64,000 bases of DNA from Chitinophagaceae bacterium (GCA_016708765.1 JADJFD010000005.1:186001-250000); one strand, 5' to 3'. Shown: positions 36,203-45,189, counted from the first letter of the stretch. Translations and numbers: made by a program. The notes: generated by a model not told the origin, from the sequence alone.

Positions 36203-38040
36203 GTGCCAGATAAGATTACACTTTTACCCGATAACATAGCCAACCAGATTGCAGCCGGTGAAGTAATTCAGCGACCAGCCAGTGCCGTAAAGGAATTGCT
36301 GGAAAATGCGGTCGATGCCGGAGCTACGGAAATCAAATTACTTATTAATGATGCAGGCAAAGCCCTGATTCAGGTAATTGATAATGGCAGCGGCATGAGT
36401 GAGACCGATGCCCGCATGAGTTTTGAACGCCATGCAACTTCCAAAATAAAAAGTATTGATGACCTCTTTCATATTCGTACGATGGGTTTTCGTGGTGAGG
36501 CACTTGCTTCGATTGCGGCGGTTGCGCAAGTGGAATTAAAAACAAAGAGAGAAGAAGATGAAACCGGTGTTTATATTGAAGTAGAGAATAGCATTGTACA
36601 AAAGCAGGAGCCGATTGCTGCTCCTGTCGGCACCAGCATTGCCATGAAGAATTTATTCTTTAATGTGCCGGCAAGAAGAAATTTTTTAAAAAGTAATGCG
36701 GCAGAAATGCGGCATATCGTGGATGAGTTTACGAGAGTGGCAATGTCATTCCCACAGATATTATTTACACTTACTGCCAATAACCAGCAAATCTTTCATT
36801 TAGAAGCAGGAAGTTTAAAACAGCGGATTGTTCAGCTTCTTGGCAACAATTATAATGCAAAGCTTGTAACGGTAAAAGAAGATACCGACTACATGAATAT
36901 TTATGGCTTTGTGGGCAAACCCGAAACCGCCAAAAAAACAAGAGGGGATCAGTATTTTTTTGTCAATAATCGTTTTATTAAAAGTGCATACCTGAACCAT
37001 GCGGTGATGAGTGCTTACCAGGAAATGATACCAAAAGATTCATTTCCTGCTTATGTTTTATTTATAGACCTTGATCCGGCAGTGGTAGATGTGAATGTGC
37101 ATCCGACCAAACAGGAAATAAAGTTTGAAGATGAGAAAATAATTTATGCTTTTGTGCAGGCAGCCGTTAAACATGCTTTGGCGCAATTTAGTGTAACCCC
37201 TACATTGGATTTTGAGCTGGATGCATCTATACAACAACTATCATCTATTTCACAACCATTCACCGACGAAAAAAAATCAGCCGCAGCTTCCGGTTCTATA
37301 TTTAAAGGCTTTACCCAAAAACACCAGGCCCATTTTATTGAGAAGAGTGATAGAAGTGAGTTGAAGCATTGGAAGAGTTTTTATGAGAGTCCCGAAATCG
37401 GAGATCAGAAGTCAGAAGAATCATCTAAATCCACAGACTCTTCCCAGACATCCGACTTCAGACTTCTGACTTCCGATCATGAAGAATTAACTCAACTTCT
37501 CAACACTTATATAATCACACCGTCTCCCAACGGCTTTCTACTCATGCACCAACAAGCGGCACATGAAAGAGTGTTGTATGAACAATTGAAAAAAGCAAGT
37601 AAGGACAAACCAATAGCGGTGCAACGAAGTATGTTTCCTTCTACTTTAGAGTTAACACCAGCTGATGCGGCGGTGATGGAAGAAATAATTACTGACCTGC
37701 AACAATTAGGTTACCTGATAGAGCCGTTTGGTAAAAATTCATATGTAATACAAGGCACACCTGCTGATGTAACGCAGGGTAATGAAAAACATACGATTGA
37801 TATTTTATTGGAACAATATAAACACTTCAGCAACGAAGTAAAATTTTCTAAGCGAGAAAAGCTGATCCGTTCGTTGATAAGACAACAAGCTATTAAAACT
37901 GGTACAAGGTTGACAGAAAAGAAATGCGGCATTTAGTAACTGATTTGTTTGCTTGCGAGCAACCGAATATAACACCGGATGGCAATCCGACTTATTTGGA
38001 ATTTAAGCAGGAGCAATTGGAGAGAATGTTTGGGAAATAA
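36203..38040 (+). pseudogene. mutL: DNA mismatch repair protein MutL, one-base frameshift near the C-terminus
   Basis: MutL couples mismatch recognition by MutS to strand repair. The GTG start gives PDKITLLPDNIANQIAAGEV, the GHKL ATPase site follows (ELLENAVDAGATEI, DNGSGM, FRGEALASIAAV) and the N-terminal domain ends near residue 330 (VNVHPTKQEIKFEDE). A linker holds a palindromic insertion. The C-terminal dimer domain has LLMHQQAAHERVLYEQ and QQAIKTGTRLTEK. The frame then slips: MRHLVTDLFACEQPNITPDG and LEFKQEQLERMFGK lie in another frame ending at 38040. One base is missing near AAAAGAAATG; TEKEMRHLV is expected. As written the protein lacks about 34 conserved residues. Confidence 0.9.
37397..37477. 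repeat. 81-base palindromic element in the mutL linker
   Basis: The left arm ATCGGAGATCAGAAGTCAG (from 37397) matches the right arm read on the other strand, ATCGGAAGTCAGAAGTCTG (ending 37477), with three differences. The element is 27 codons long, keeps the frame, and encodes IGDQKSEESSKSTDSS and QTSDFRLLTSDH, between the ATPase and dimerization domains. Confidence 0.75.
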
Positions 38041-38051
38041 GACCTTTGTAT

Positions 38052-38158
38052 TGTCATGCCGAAGAATAGCCTGTCCCGATATTTTCGGGAAGGCATCTCA
38101 TAGTTTTCGAATGAACTATAATTGTAGCGTCTGAGACTCCTCCTTCGTCGGAGTGACA
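38052..38158. repeat. MITE-like repeat between mutL and dacB
   Basis: Left end TGTCATGCCGAAGAA and right end (other strand) TGTCACTCCGACGAAGG are inverted terminal repeats. An inner hairpin is TCCCGA-TATT-TTCGGGA. TGTCATTCCGACGAAGGAGG-type sequences are, to my knowledge, common intergenic repeats in Bacteroidota. It lies between two convergent genes and may end both transcripts. Confidence 0.6.
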
Positions 38159-38165
38159 AACACTT

Positions 38166-39509
38166 CTAGTAACGATTCCTCACTCCCTGCAAAAATTTTT
38201 CCATCGCCTTTCTTACTTCTGTAGAAGTAGCCTGGTGGTTATTGACCAGTGTAGAAAAAATAAGCAGCTTACCTTTTTTAGTATATAAGAAACCGCTGAA
38301 GGCAACAACACCGGAGAGTGTACCTGTTTTGCCATAAATATATCCGCTGTCTGCTTTGTAATAACTGCTGATAGTTCCTTCTCCACCGGTTGCCAGAATG
38401 ACCTTGATACGTTCCATACCAAATTCATTTTTCATTTTATTGAGTATGGTAACAAAATCCTGCGGGGTAAATAAATTGTAGCGGCTAAGACCGGAGCCAT
38501 CTACCCATCTTGGTTTTTGTGGCAGGTCTTTAAAATCTGTTTTAAGAATAGTATCAATTATTTTTTCATCATTCATTACACCCAACATTTCATTACTCAC
38601 CATCAATAAAGATTGTTCTGCAAAAAAATTATCGCTGCGGTGCATCAAGAGTTTAAGTAGGGAATCGGTAGGTTGGGAGTGAATTTTTTTATACCCCAAA
38701 AAGTCTGTGCCAAAAAACAGTTGAACTTTATCTATTGGCTTTTCTAGTTTGTCTTTCAAAAACACAAAATTTGTAAGCCCCATTTTTGTTTTAAATGGCA
38801 TTTCCTGTTTCTTGAAATTGCTGCCTTTATCAGAAACAAAATAAAATTTATTATTATCCTCTTCTCTTGAGATTTTAAATTCATTTCCTACACCTAACAG
38901 CTGCATCATTGGCTCATTAAAAAAGGGGCTCTTGATAATTGGTGGAGAGGCAACTATTTTTTTTTCTTTTATTTCGAAGCTGATGATATTACCGTAAACA
39001 GGCATAGCCGTTCTCTCGGCCATATAGTAATCTTCATAATCATTCCACGACCAACCACTTCCATACTTTTCAATTTTATCCTTTAAGTTATATTCAAATA
39101 CAATTTTTTTATCAGATGCCTTTAGGTATTGTAAAATAGGTTGTGATGTAAACTCGTCATTTAAAAAAGAAGGATCGCCACAAGCTTTTACTCTTATTTC
39201 TTCTTCTGTTTCTTTAATTAAAAAACTAACCAAACTATCACCCAAATACTTCATCGCTGCATAGCAAGTAGGCAGTTTTGTATTACTGGCCGGAACAAAA
39301 TATTTATCGCCCTGGTAATTGTATAAATATTTATTAGTAGAAGGATCGAAGATGCTGATACCGACATGGGCCGTTTGTAAGGCTTTCGCATCTAGCACAT
39401 CTTCTTTGGCAGATTGGGCAATTTGTTTGGTGACAGAACAGGACGTTAGAATTAGTAATGAATAATTAAGAATTAATAATTGCTTAACGAAAGCAGTTCT
39501 TTTCTTCAT
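38166..39509 (-). CDS. dacB: D-alanyl-D-alanine carboxypeptidase/endopeptidase (PBP4 family)
   Basis: 447 residues. DacB trims or cuts peptidoglycan cross-links. The three penicillin-binding motifs are SNTK (PASNTKLPTCYAA), SGLSRYN (VDGSGLSRYNLFT) and KTG (YGKTGTLSGVVAF). The N-terminus is a lipoprotein signal, VKQLLILNYSLLILTSC. Its hydrophobic core (residues 10-21) is encoded by an AT-rich repeat found elsewhere between genes. The upstream neighbour is the HepT gene, whose full frame ends two bases before the dacB start codon. Confidence 0.92.
   Translation of the reverse strand: MKKRTAFVKQLLILNYSLLILTSCSVTKQIAQSAKEDVLDAKALQTAHVGISIFDPSTNKYLYNYQGDKYFVPASNTKLPTCYAAMKYLGDSLVSFLIKETEEEIRVKACGDPSFLNDEFTSQPILQYLKASDKKIVFEYNLKDKIEKYGSGWSWNDYEDYYMAERTAMPVYGNIISFEIKEKKIVASPPIIKSPFFNEPMMQLLGVGNEFKISREEDNNKFYFVSDKGSNFKKQEMPFKTKMGLTNFVFLKDKLEKPIDKVQLFFGTDFLGYKKIHSQPTDSLLKLLMHRSDNFFAEQSLLMVSNEMLGVMNDEKIIDTILKTDFKDLPQKPRWVDGSGLSRYNLFTPQDFVTILNKMKNEFGMERIKVILATGGEGTISSYYKADSGYIYGKTGTLSGVVAFSGFLYTKKGKLLIFSTLVNNHQATSTEVRKAMEKFLQGVRNRY
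39450..39482. repeat. AT-rich repeat, copy 2, encoding the DacB signal-peptide core
   Basis: On the minus strand this reads CAATTATTAATTCTTAATTA then TTCATTACTAATT. It shares AATTATTAATTCTTAATTA exactly with 28479-28514. Translated in the dacB frame it gives QLLILNYSLLIL. Confidence 0.65.
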
Positions 39510-39511
39510 AT

Positions 39512-39868
39512 TTAATTATTTTCAAGTGAAGCAAGTATTTCTTCCATCTGTTCATTTAATCCCGGCAAATCATTTTGAATTGTTGCCCAAACTTCCGCAG
39601 CGTCTACTTTAAAATATTCATGTATCAGCAGGTTGCGGAATGCTTTTATTGAACGCTACTCAATGTTTTGATATGCTGATTGAGTTGTTACAGATATTTT
39701 ACTGCCAGCTTCACCTATTATTTCAAACTGGCGAATAACAGCGGATTGAAGCAGGTCACTTTTAATAAATGTAATTATGGTTCCCTTTGCCACAAATGAC
39801 TGAATTAACTCAATGGCATGAAGCACATCTTTTACTTTTAGTATATCCCTGTTGGCATCATGCGGCAT
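39512..39868 (-). pseudogene. hepT: HepT-like HEPN toxin with an in-frame TAG
   Basis: HepT is a HEPN-fold ribonuclease toxin silenced by AMPylation by its partner MntA. The frame from 39868 reads MPHDANRDILKVKDVLHAIE, LIQSFVAKGT and AYQNIE, then TAG at 39656-39658 (codon 71). The same frame goes on RSIKAFRNLLIHEYFKVDAA, EVWATIQNDLPGL to a TAA at 39512-39514. Relatives have Trp at the TAG site (ipWRxIxGfRN), so TGG to TAG explains it. The catalytic R-x4-H-x-Y motif (RNLLIHEY) lies beyond the stop. The toxin is inactive as written unless the base is an error. It overlaps mntA by 11 bases. Confidence 0.85.
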
Positions 39869-40151
39869 ATACTTCTTTAAGATCGTTTTTAATAAGTGCT
39901 AAAAACTCAGGAGTAATACTATTTTGGGTGGCAAGGTCAATTTTCTTTTTTGTAATTTCTTCCAGGTCGGCCACATATTTTCCCAAAGCAAATAAGCCAA
40001 CCGGATGAGAAGGATGAATAATCAAATCTATATCTGAAGAAACCTTATCATCATTCCGGGCAAAGGAGCCAAATACAAAAACCTTCTTTACAGCTTTACC
40101 TGTAAAATATTCTTGTATCTGGGCATATATTATATTTTTATCCGTTGCCAT
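39858..40151 (-). CDS. mntA: MntA-like nucleotidyltransferase antitoxin
   Basis: 97 residues. Minimal nucleotidyltransferase fold with the signature GS-x10-D-x-D (GSFARNDDKVSSDIDLII). In the characterised MntA/HepT pair of Shewanella the antitoxin attaches AMP units to a tyrosine of HepT. The C-terminus is KKIDLATQNSITPEFLALIK. It is intact, nine bases after a 76-residue gene and overlapping the hepT start. The three form one transcript. Confidence 0.9.
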   Translation of the reverse strand: MATDKNIIYAQIQEYFTGKAVKKVFVFGSFARNDDKVSSDIDLIIHPSHPVGLFALGKYVADLEEITKKKIDLATQNSITPEFLALIKNDLKEVYAA

Positions 40152-40160
40152 TTCTCAAAT

Positions 40161-40391
40161 TTATTGTTTTCTTAAACGAAATCTTGTTTGCTGACCATCG
40201 TCGTTTAGGATAGAATTCATGTCGTCATTTGTATATCCTTTTTTATCCCATACTGCATCTGCAAGCCTTATGGACTTATCGGCATAAAATTTTGCCAATT
40301 GCTCTTTTAGCTCTGCCATATCTTTTTCCGAAAGATTGGTAGAGTACAGTTTTAGTAATTCCATCTGCACATTTGATAAAGGCTGATTCAT
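40161..40391 (-). CDS. Small helical protein in front of the MntA/HepT pair
   Basis: 76 residues: MNQPLSNVQMELLKLYSTNL, SEKDMAELKEQLAKFYADK and SIRLADAVWDKKGYTNDDM are the main blocks. This type (VQxELLKLYxxxxSExDLxExKxxLAKYFAExA) is, as I recall, common just before toxin-antitoxin pairs in Bacteroidota and cyanobacteria. It could be a DNA-binding or scaffold part of the module. No known domain is certain. Confidence 0.72.
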   Translation of the reverse strand: MNQPLSNVQMELLKLYSTNLSEKDMAELKEQLAKFYADKSIRLADAVWDKKGYTNDDMNSILNDDGQQTRFRLRKQ

Positions 40392-40419
40392 TTCACTCGT
40401 TTGTATGAAATTACAAATT

Positions 40420-41469
40420 TTACCCGAGATTAATAACCCTTCCCTCTTTCACACTCTCCAACGCAGCTTCTATAATTCTTGTATTCATTATCCCATCAGC
40501 TGCCGGAACAGGATTTGGCCCTTGTCCGGTTAATGCTTTATATACATCATCATAATAACCCATGTAATTACCGGGAGAAGATGTTGTTTCGCTTCGTGTT
40601 ACTTCGCCATTTATTTCTGTATGCAATAATCCATCGGGTGCTGCAGGTGCAGGGCACCAACTTTCCAATGATGGTTTTGCACCAGCGAGTAATTGCTGCT
40701 CTTGCATGTCAGATCGTTCTTGCAAAAAACTTCCTTTCATACCATGGATTGTATAAGCATAAGTTGATTCTCTGGCAATAACGGTGGCTTTTAATCGAAC
40801 TCTTAATCTGTCGTAATAAAAAAGTAGTTCAAAATAATCCGGCGCTGCCACATCATCTCTCATTTTTATCAGATCGGCAAATAAAGCTTTTGGGAAACCG
40901 AATAATTGAATGGCCTGATCAACCAAATGCGGCGAAAGATCAAATAAATTTCCGGCACCGGGCATATCTCCTTCTTTATGCACTTTACCGCCAAACGTTG
41001 GACGATAGCGGTCGTAGCGAATTTCTGCTTCTCTTATTTCTCCCAGAAATCCTTTCTCTATAACTGCTTTTACAGCGCCATAGTCACCATCATAACGACG
41101 GTTCTGATAAACACTCAGGAATAAATTATTTTTTTTTGCTAATGCTGCTAGCTCTTCCGCTTCTTTTACGGTAATTGCAAATGGTTTTTCTATCACCATA
41201 TGCTTGCCTGATTGCAATACCAACTTCGCCTGTTCAAAATGTAAATGCGTTGGTGTGTTTACAACAATCATTTGCAAAGAGGTATCGGCACATAGTTCTT
41301 TTACGGAACGATATAGTTTTGAATTTGGATAAAGCTCTCTTGAATCAGAATTATTTCTTTCTACAATCGCTGCTAATTCAAAACCCGGATGTGCCTCGAG
41401 AAAAGGTGCATGAAATAGTTTGCCGCTCATGCCGAAAGAGCAGATGCCAACTTTGAAAATATTTCCCAT
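40420..41469 (-). CDS. Gfo/Idh/MocA family oxidoreductase
   Basis: 349 residues. NAD(P)-dependent sugar or inositol dehydrogenase fold. The Rossmann start is VGICSFGMSGKLFHAPFLEA; VNTPTHLHFEQAKLVLQSGK and HMVIEKPFAITVKEAEEL are the family motifs (EKPFA carries the catalytic Lys). GNLFDLSPHLVDQAIQLFG holds the His of the active site. The substrate cannot be told. It follows the arginase-like gene on the same strand after 41 bases of an AT-rich repeat. Confidence 0.92.
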   Translation of the reverse strand: MGNIFKVGICSFGMSGKLFHAPFLEAHPGFELAAIVERNNSDSRELYPNSKLYRSVKELCADTSLQMIVVNTPTHLHFEQAKLVLQSGKHMVIEKPFAITVKEAEELAALAKKNNLFLSVYQNRRYDGDYGAVKAVIEKGFLGEIREAEIRYDRYRPTFGGKVHKEGDMPGAGNLFDLSPHLVDQAIQLFGFPKALFADLIKMRDDVAAPDYFELLFYYDRLRVRLKATVIARESTYAYTIHGMKGSFLQERSDMQEQQLLAGAKPSLESWCPAPAAPDGLLHTEINGEVTRSETTSSPGNYMGYYDDVYKALTGQGPNPVPAADGIMNTRIIEAALESVKEGRVINLG

Positions 41470-41470
41470 G

Positions 41471-41503
41471 AATTATTAATTAATAATTAGTAATTACTAA
41501 TTG
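41471..41503. repeat. AT-rich repeat, copy 3
   Basis: On the minus strand this reads CCAATTAGTAATTACTAATT then ATTAATTAATAAT, sharing AATTACTAATTATTAATT with the copy before ricT. It fills the gap between the arginase-like and oxidoreductase genes, so it serves as the ribosome-binding region of the latter. Confidence 0.55.
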
Positions 41504-41510
41504 GCTCTAC

Positions 41511-42647
41511 CTATCCTCTCTCCTGTGCCCTTAACCATCTTTCAGGAATTTCATTACTGCTTGCCAGTAAATAATCTTTGTAACTACAAGCAATGAATTT
41601 TTTATCGGGCAACTGCATCCACCATCTTCCAGTTTTTTTGCTTTGTAGAAAAGTTGTTTCTACTTCGGCGAATGCTGTATGGTATTCATTGAAAGAATCT
41701 CGTTCGTCAATATTGGCTTCTCTTCTGCCACGGCTACGTCCATCGAGTATATACCAAAGCATATGACTGATCTGTTTCGCTGTCAGTTCGTCTTTATCAT
41801 GCTGCACATCGTAACCATAAATGCCAATCGTATTTACATTAGGGCTCATGCCTGCGTAACGAAACAGTACACAGGCTTCTTCACCATTCAATCCGTTGGG
41901 AGAAAGTGTGGTGGCGGGAGCATACGTACTTGCCATAGCAGTAATATCGAAACTGAACATATTACTATTGCGTATTACTGGTTCCATTTCATCTATTGAT
42001 TCTTTTACACTGCCTACACGGTAACAATCGAAACGAAGCTTATCTAGTGTTTCCAACATCCGCGGATGCACATAATAACTTTGAAATGCAATATGATTAT
42101 AATGACGGATAAAATTCGGTTCGCCGGTCAGCATTTCCATCAGAAAGTTCTCGTGACGGAAAGGAGATTCAAGATTCAGATCAATTAACGCATCTACACA
42201 ACTTGCTTCAATCAACTTTTTACCTTCGGCATATGCACCATATTGTGATAAAGTGAGATCATGAGAGCCGCCAAGAATAATAACTGTTTTTCCATCGCCA
42301 ATTAATTCCTGCACCACCGTTTTTAACGCCGCATAGGAATCGGTATATAATGAACCAGCAACGATGTTCCCAATATCTGCGATTTTAATATCCTGATGCC
42401 AATAATATAAATTGTAGAAATGGCGACGGATAACATCTGGAGCTTCACTATGTCCGTGAATCAAACCGCTTCCTCGTTGTTCGCCACAACCTACCATTAC
42501 AATCTGCGCTTCATCCAAATCAGGAAACTCTTTATCATAAATATCAATTATCTGACCCATTTGCCCTTCTTTGTATCCTTCATCAAAAGAAATGGCAGCT
42601 ATACTGACGGGTGAAAGAAAGTCGGAAATATTGAGGTGGTCTGACAT
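41511..42647 (-). CDS. Ureohydrolase (arginase/formimidoylglutamase) superfamily protein with altered metal ligands
   Basis: 378 residues. The fold is shown by VMVGCGEQRGSGLIHGHSEA, PDVIRRHFYNLYYW, VIILGGSHDLTLSQYGAY (the first His motif) and DALIDLNLESPFRHENFL, then MFSFDITAMASTYAPAT. In active arginases the second motif is DAHxD and the third DxD. Here they read DLNLE and DIT, so His to Asn, Asp to Glu and Asp to Thr remove or change three of six manganese ligands. It may bind metal differently or be a non-catalytic relative. Annotation pipelines would call it formimidoylglutamase or arginase. Upstream of, and probably co-transcribed with, the oxidoreductase gene. Confidence 0.8.
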   Translation of the reverse strand: MSDHLNISDFLSPVSIAAISFDEGYKEGQMGQIIDIYDKEFPDLDEAQIVMVGCGEQRGSGLIHGHSEAPDVIRRHFYNLYYWHQDIKIADIGNIVAGSLYTDSYAALKTVVQELIGDGKTVIILGGSHDLTLSQYGAYAEGKKLIEASCVDALIDLNLESPFRHENFLMEMLTGEPNFIRHYNHIAFQSYYVHPRMLETLDKLRFDCYRVGSVKESIDEMEPVIRNSNMFSFDITAMASTYAPATTLSPNGLNGEEACVLFRYAGMSPNVNTIGIYGYDVQHDKDELTAKQISHMLWYILDGRSRGRREANIDERDSFNEYHTAFAEVETTFLQSKKTGRWWMQLPDKKFIACSYKDYLLASSNEIPERWLRAQERG

Positions 42648-42756
42648 GACTGCAAGTTAAAGTTTGAAAACGGATTGCAAAAAGTTTTTACTGTTTACAG
42701 CTACGTATCCGGTTCAACAAAATAGCCATATTCAGCATTTTTACAGTTTTAAAAAA

Positions 42757-42764
42757 TACATTTG
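42757..42764 (+). promoter_or_regulatory. Possible -7 promoter box of the TonB-dependent receptor gene
   Basis: TACATTTG fits the TAnnTTTG consensus, 23 bases before the start. The expected TTTG about 19 bases further up is not clear. Confidence 0.4.
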
Positions 42765-42786
42765 TAAACTTCAAAGGTTGAAATAA

Positions 42787-45189
42787 ATGCAAAGAAAATT
42801 ACTCTTTATTACAGCTCTTACATTTTTATCAGTCAGCTTGTTTGGTCAGGCCGTCAACAGTATTTCCGGAGTTATTCAAGACAAAACATCGAAACAACCC
42901 ATTGAATTTGCGACAGTACAATTACTACAACTTCCTGACAGCAGCATTATAAAAACAACTGTTACTGACAAAAAAGGGAAATTCACTATTGAAGATATTG
43001 AGTTAGGGAATTATATTGTCAGTTATACTTTTATAGGATATAGTCAGACTATGCTTCCTGTAACTGTCGATCAGAAAAAAGAAACTCTGGGACAGATAGA
43101 GCTTGAAGTGTTATCAAAATCGTTGAGCGAAGTAACTGTTACAGGAAGAAAATCATTACTTAATACATCTATTGACAGAAAAGTGTATAATGTTTCGCAG
43201 GATATTATGGCGCAAAGTGGAGTTGCCAGCGATATTCTAAAAAATATACCCTCTGTAGAAGTAGATATTGACGGAGCTGTAAACCTGAGAGGTTCTTCTG
43301 ATGTAATGATACTTATCAATGGGAGACCATCACCGCTAATGGGAAGATCGAGAGCCGAAGTGCTACAACAACTTCCTGCTAATTCGATAGAAAGAATAGA
43401 AGTCATTACTAACCCATCAGCCAGATTTAAACCGGATGGCACTTCGGGAATTATCAATATCGTTTTGAAAAAAAACACAAAGCAAGGCTGGAGTGGATCA
43501 GCCATTTTGAATGCAGGAAATAACGACCGGTATAGTGGCAATCTTACATTCAATTATAAGCCTAGCAAACTAAATTTCTTTGGCAACTATAGTTTACGAC
43601 AGGACAGGCGGCTTCGAACTAACACTATTGATAGAGAATATTTTAATACATCGGGTACAACAGAAAGTTTTTATTATGATAACAATAGTTCACTTGCCAG
43701 ACCTGTTTCGCATTTTGCAACATTAGGTGTCGATTATACTGTTGACGACAGGAACACTATTGGCATGTCGGGCAATTATAATTACCGTGACCAGATAAAA
43801 AATGATGTGCTGAACCGTTTATATACCGATAAAAATAAAATTATCACCAATCAGTTCGACAGGCTTCGTTATGATCCTGAAGTGGAAAAAGAAAAGGATG
43901 CAACAGCATACTGGCAGCACAATTTTGCAAAAGAAGATAAAGAACTGAGAGTAGAACTGAATGTATCTGCGTCAGATGAAATTGAAGACAATCATTATAC
44001 TACTGTATATTATTTCCCAGTAAAACCATCTGAGCTTGATAATACATTAATAAAGCAAGGCGATAAGCAACAGCAGTTTTCAATAGATTTCACCAATCCT
44101 ATTACAGAAGATTCCAAAATAGAAACTGGCTATCTAGGATCATTTAGTCAGGTCGATCTTGATTTTTACGGAGAAGTATATGATACTATTCAGAAAAGAT
44201 TTCTAAAAGATGATGTTCGTTCAAACAGATTTAAATACAATGAAAGCATTCATGCTTTTTACGGAACCTATCAGCATCAATTTGAAAAATTTGGATACTC
44301 AGCTGGCTTAAGGGCAGAGCAGGCCATCATCAACGGCAATCTTGTTACAAAAGATTCATTAATCAACAACGATTATTTTAAAATTTATCCAACGCTTCAT
44401 CTTTCTTACAAACTAAAAAATGGTGAGCTCCAACTCAATTACAGCAAACGGGTAAATAGACCCGATGGTGACGAGATGAATCCTTTTCCTGAATACAGAG
44501 ACCCGTTGAATTTGAGAGCTGGCAATCCAAAGCTACTTCCTGAAATGATACATTCGGTTGAGTTTGGTTATAAATGGCAGAATGATAATTTTTCACTGGT
44601 GCCAAGTCTATATTATCGATATAAGAAAAATGGTTTTACATCTGTCACAATTCCATTGAATGATTCTGTATTGCTTACAACAGAACAAAACCTTTCCAAC
44701 GATCAGTCGGCAGGTTTGGAGATCATTTTTAGTGCAAAAGCTGGGAAATTTTTTAGCTCTAATCTCAGTACTAATTTCTTTTACAACCAGATTGATGCCG
44801 CTGACCTTGGTTTTATTGGAAAGAAAACGATTGTTTCGATGAGCACAAATTTCAACGCCACTTTCACAATCACAAAAACAACAGTGGCGCAAGTAAGCAG
44901 TAATTTCCGTTCTGCAAGATTGACACCGCAAGGGAAATCATATGCCAGTTTTGTTTTTAATGCCGGATTAAGACAAGATTTATTTAAAAAGAAAGCATCC
45001 ATAATACTCACCGCTTCCGATCTATTTAAAACATTGAGAAATAAAAATGAGTTCGTTACAACTGGCTTACAACAGGTTTCATTTGGAAGAAGAGACGCCC
45101 AGATTATTTACTTAGGTTTCAGTTACCGGTTTGGGAAAGCACCTAAAAAGGCAAAAGAAGAAAAGCTTGAGTTTGATAATAGCCTGTAA
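42787..45189 (+). CDS. TonB-dependent outer-membrane beta-barrel receptor
   Basis: 800 residues. A signal peptide (LLFITALTFLSVSLFGQ) is followed by a CarboxypepD_reg-like domain (ISGVIQDKTSKQPIEFATVQ, YIVSYTFIGYSQ), a plug domain (YNVSQDIMAQSGVASDILKN, VNLRGSSDVMILINGRPSP, RIEVITNPSARFKPDGTSGI) and a large barrel (OMP_b-brl_3 type) ending YLGFSYRFGK. It belongs to the outer membrane beta-barrel family 3 receptors, distinct from SusC. It has no partner gene here. The ligand is unknown. Confidence 0.9.
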   Translation: MQRKLLFITALTFLSVSLFGQAVNSISGVIQDKTSKQPIEFATVQLLQLPDSSIIKTTVTDKKGKFTIEDIELGNYIVSYTFIGYSQTMLPVTVDQKKETLGQIELEVLSKSLSEVTVTGRKSLLNTSIDRKVYNVSQDIMAQSGVASDILKNIPSVEVDIDGAVNLRGSSDVMILINGRPSPLMGRSRAEVLQQLPANSIERIEVITNPSARFKPDGTSGIINIVLKKNTKQGWSGSAILNAGNNDRYSGNLTFNYKPSKLNFFGNYSLRQDRRLRTNTIDREYFNTSGTTESFYYDNNSSLARPVSHFATLGVDYTVDDRNTIGMSGNYNYRDQIKNDVLNRLYTDKNKIITNQFDRLRYDPEVEKEKDATAYWQHNFAKEDKELRVELNVSASDEIEDNHYTTVYYFPVKPSELDNTLIKQGDKQQQFSIDFTNPITEDSKIETGYLGSFSQVDLDFYGEVYDTIQKRFLKDDVRSNRFKYNESIHAFYGTYQHQFEKFGYSAGLRAEQAIINGNLVTKDSLINNDYFKIYPTLHLSYKLKNGELQLNYSKRVNRPDGDEMNPFPEYRDPLNLRAGNPKLLPEMIHSVEFGYKWQNDNFSLVPSLYYRYKKNGFTSVTIPLNDSVLLTTEQNLSNDQSAGLEIIFSAKAGKFFSSNLSTNFFYNQIDAADLGFIGKKTIVSMSTNFNATFTITKTTVAQVSSNFRSARLTPQGKSYASFVFNAGLRQDLFKKKASIILTASDLFKTLRNKNEFVTTGLQQVSFGRRDAQIIYLGFSYRFGKAPKKAKEEKLEFDNSL

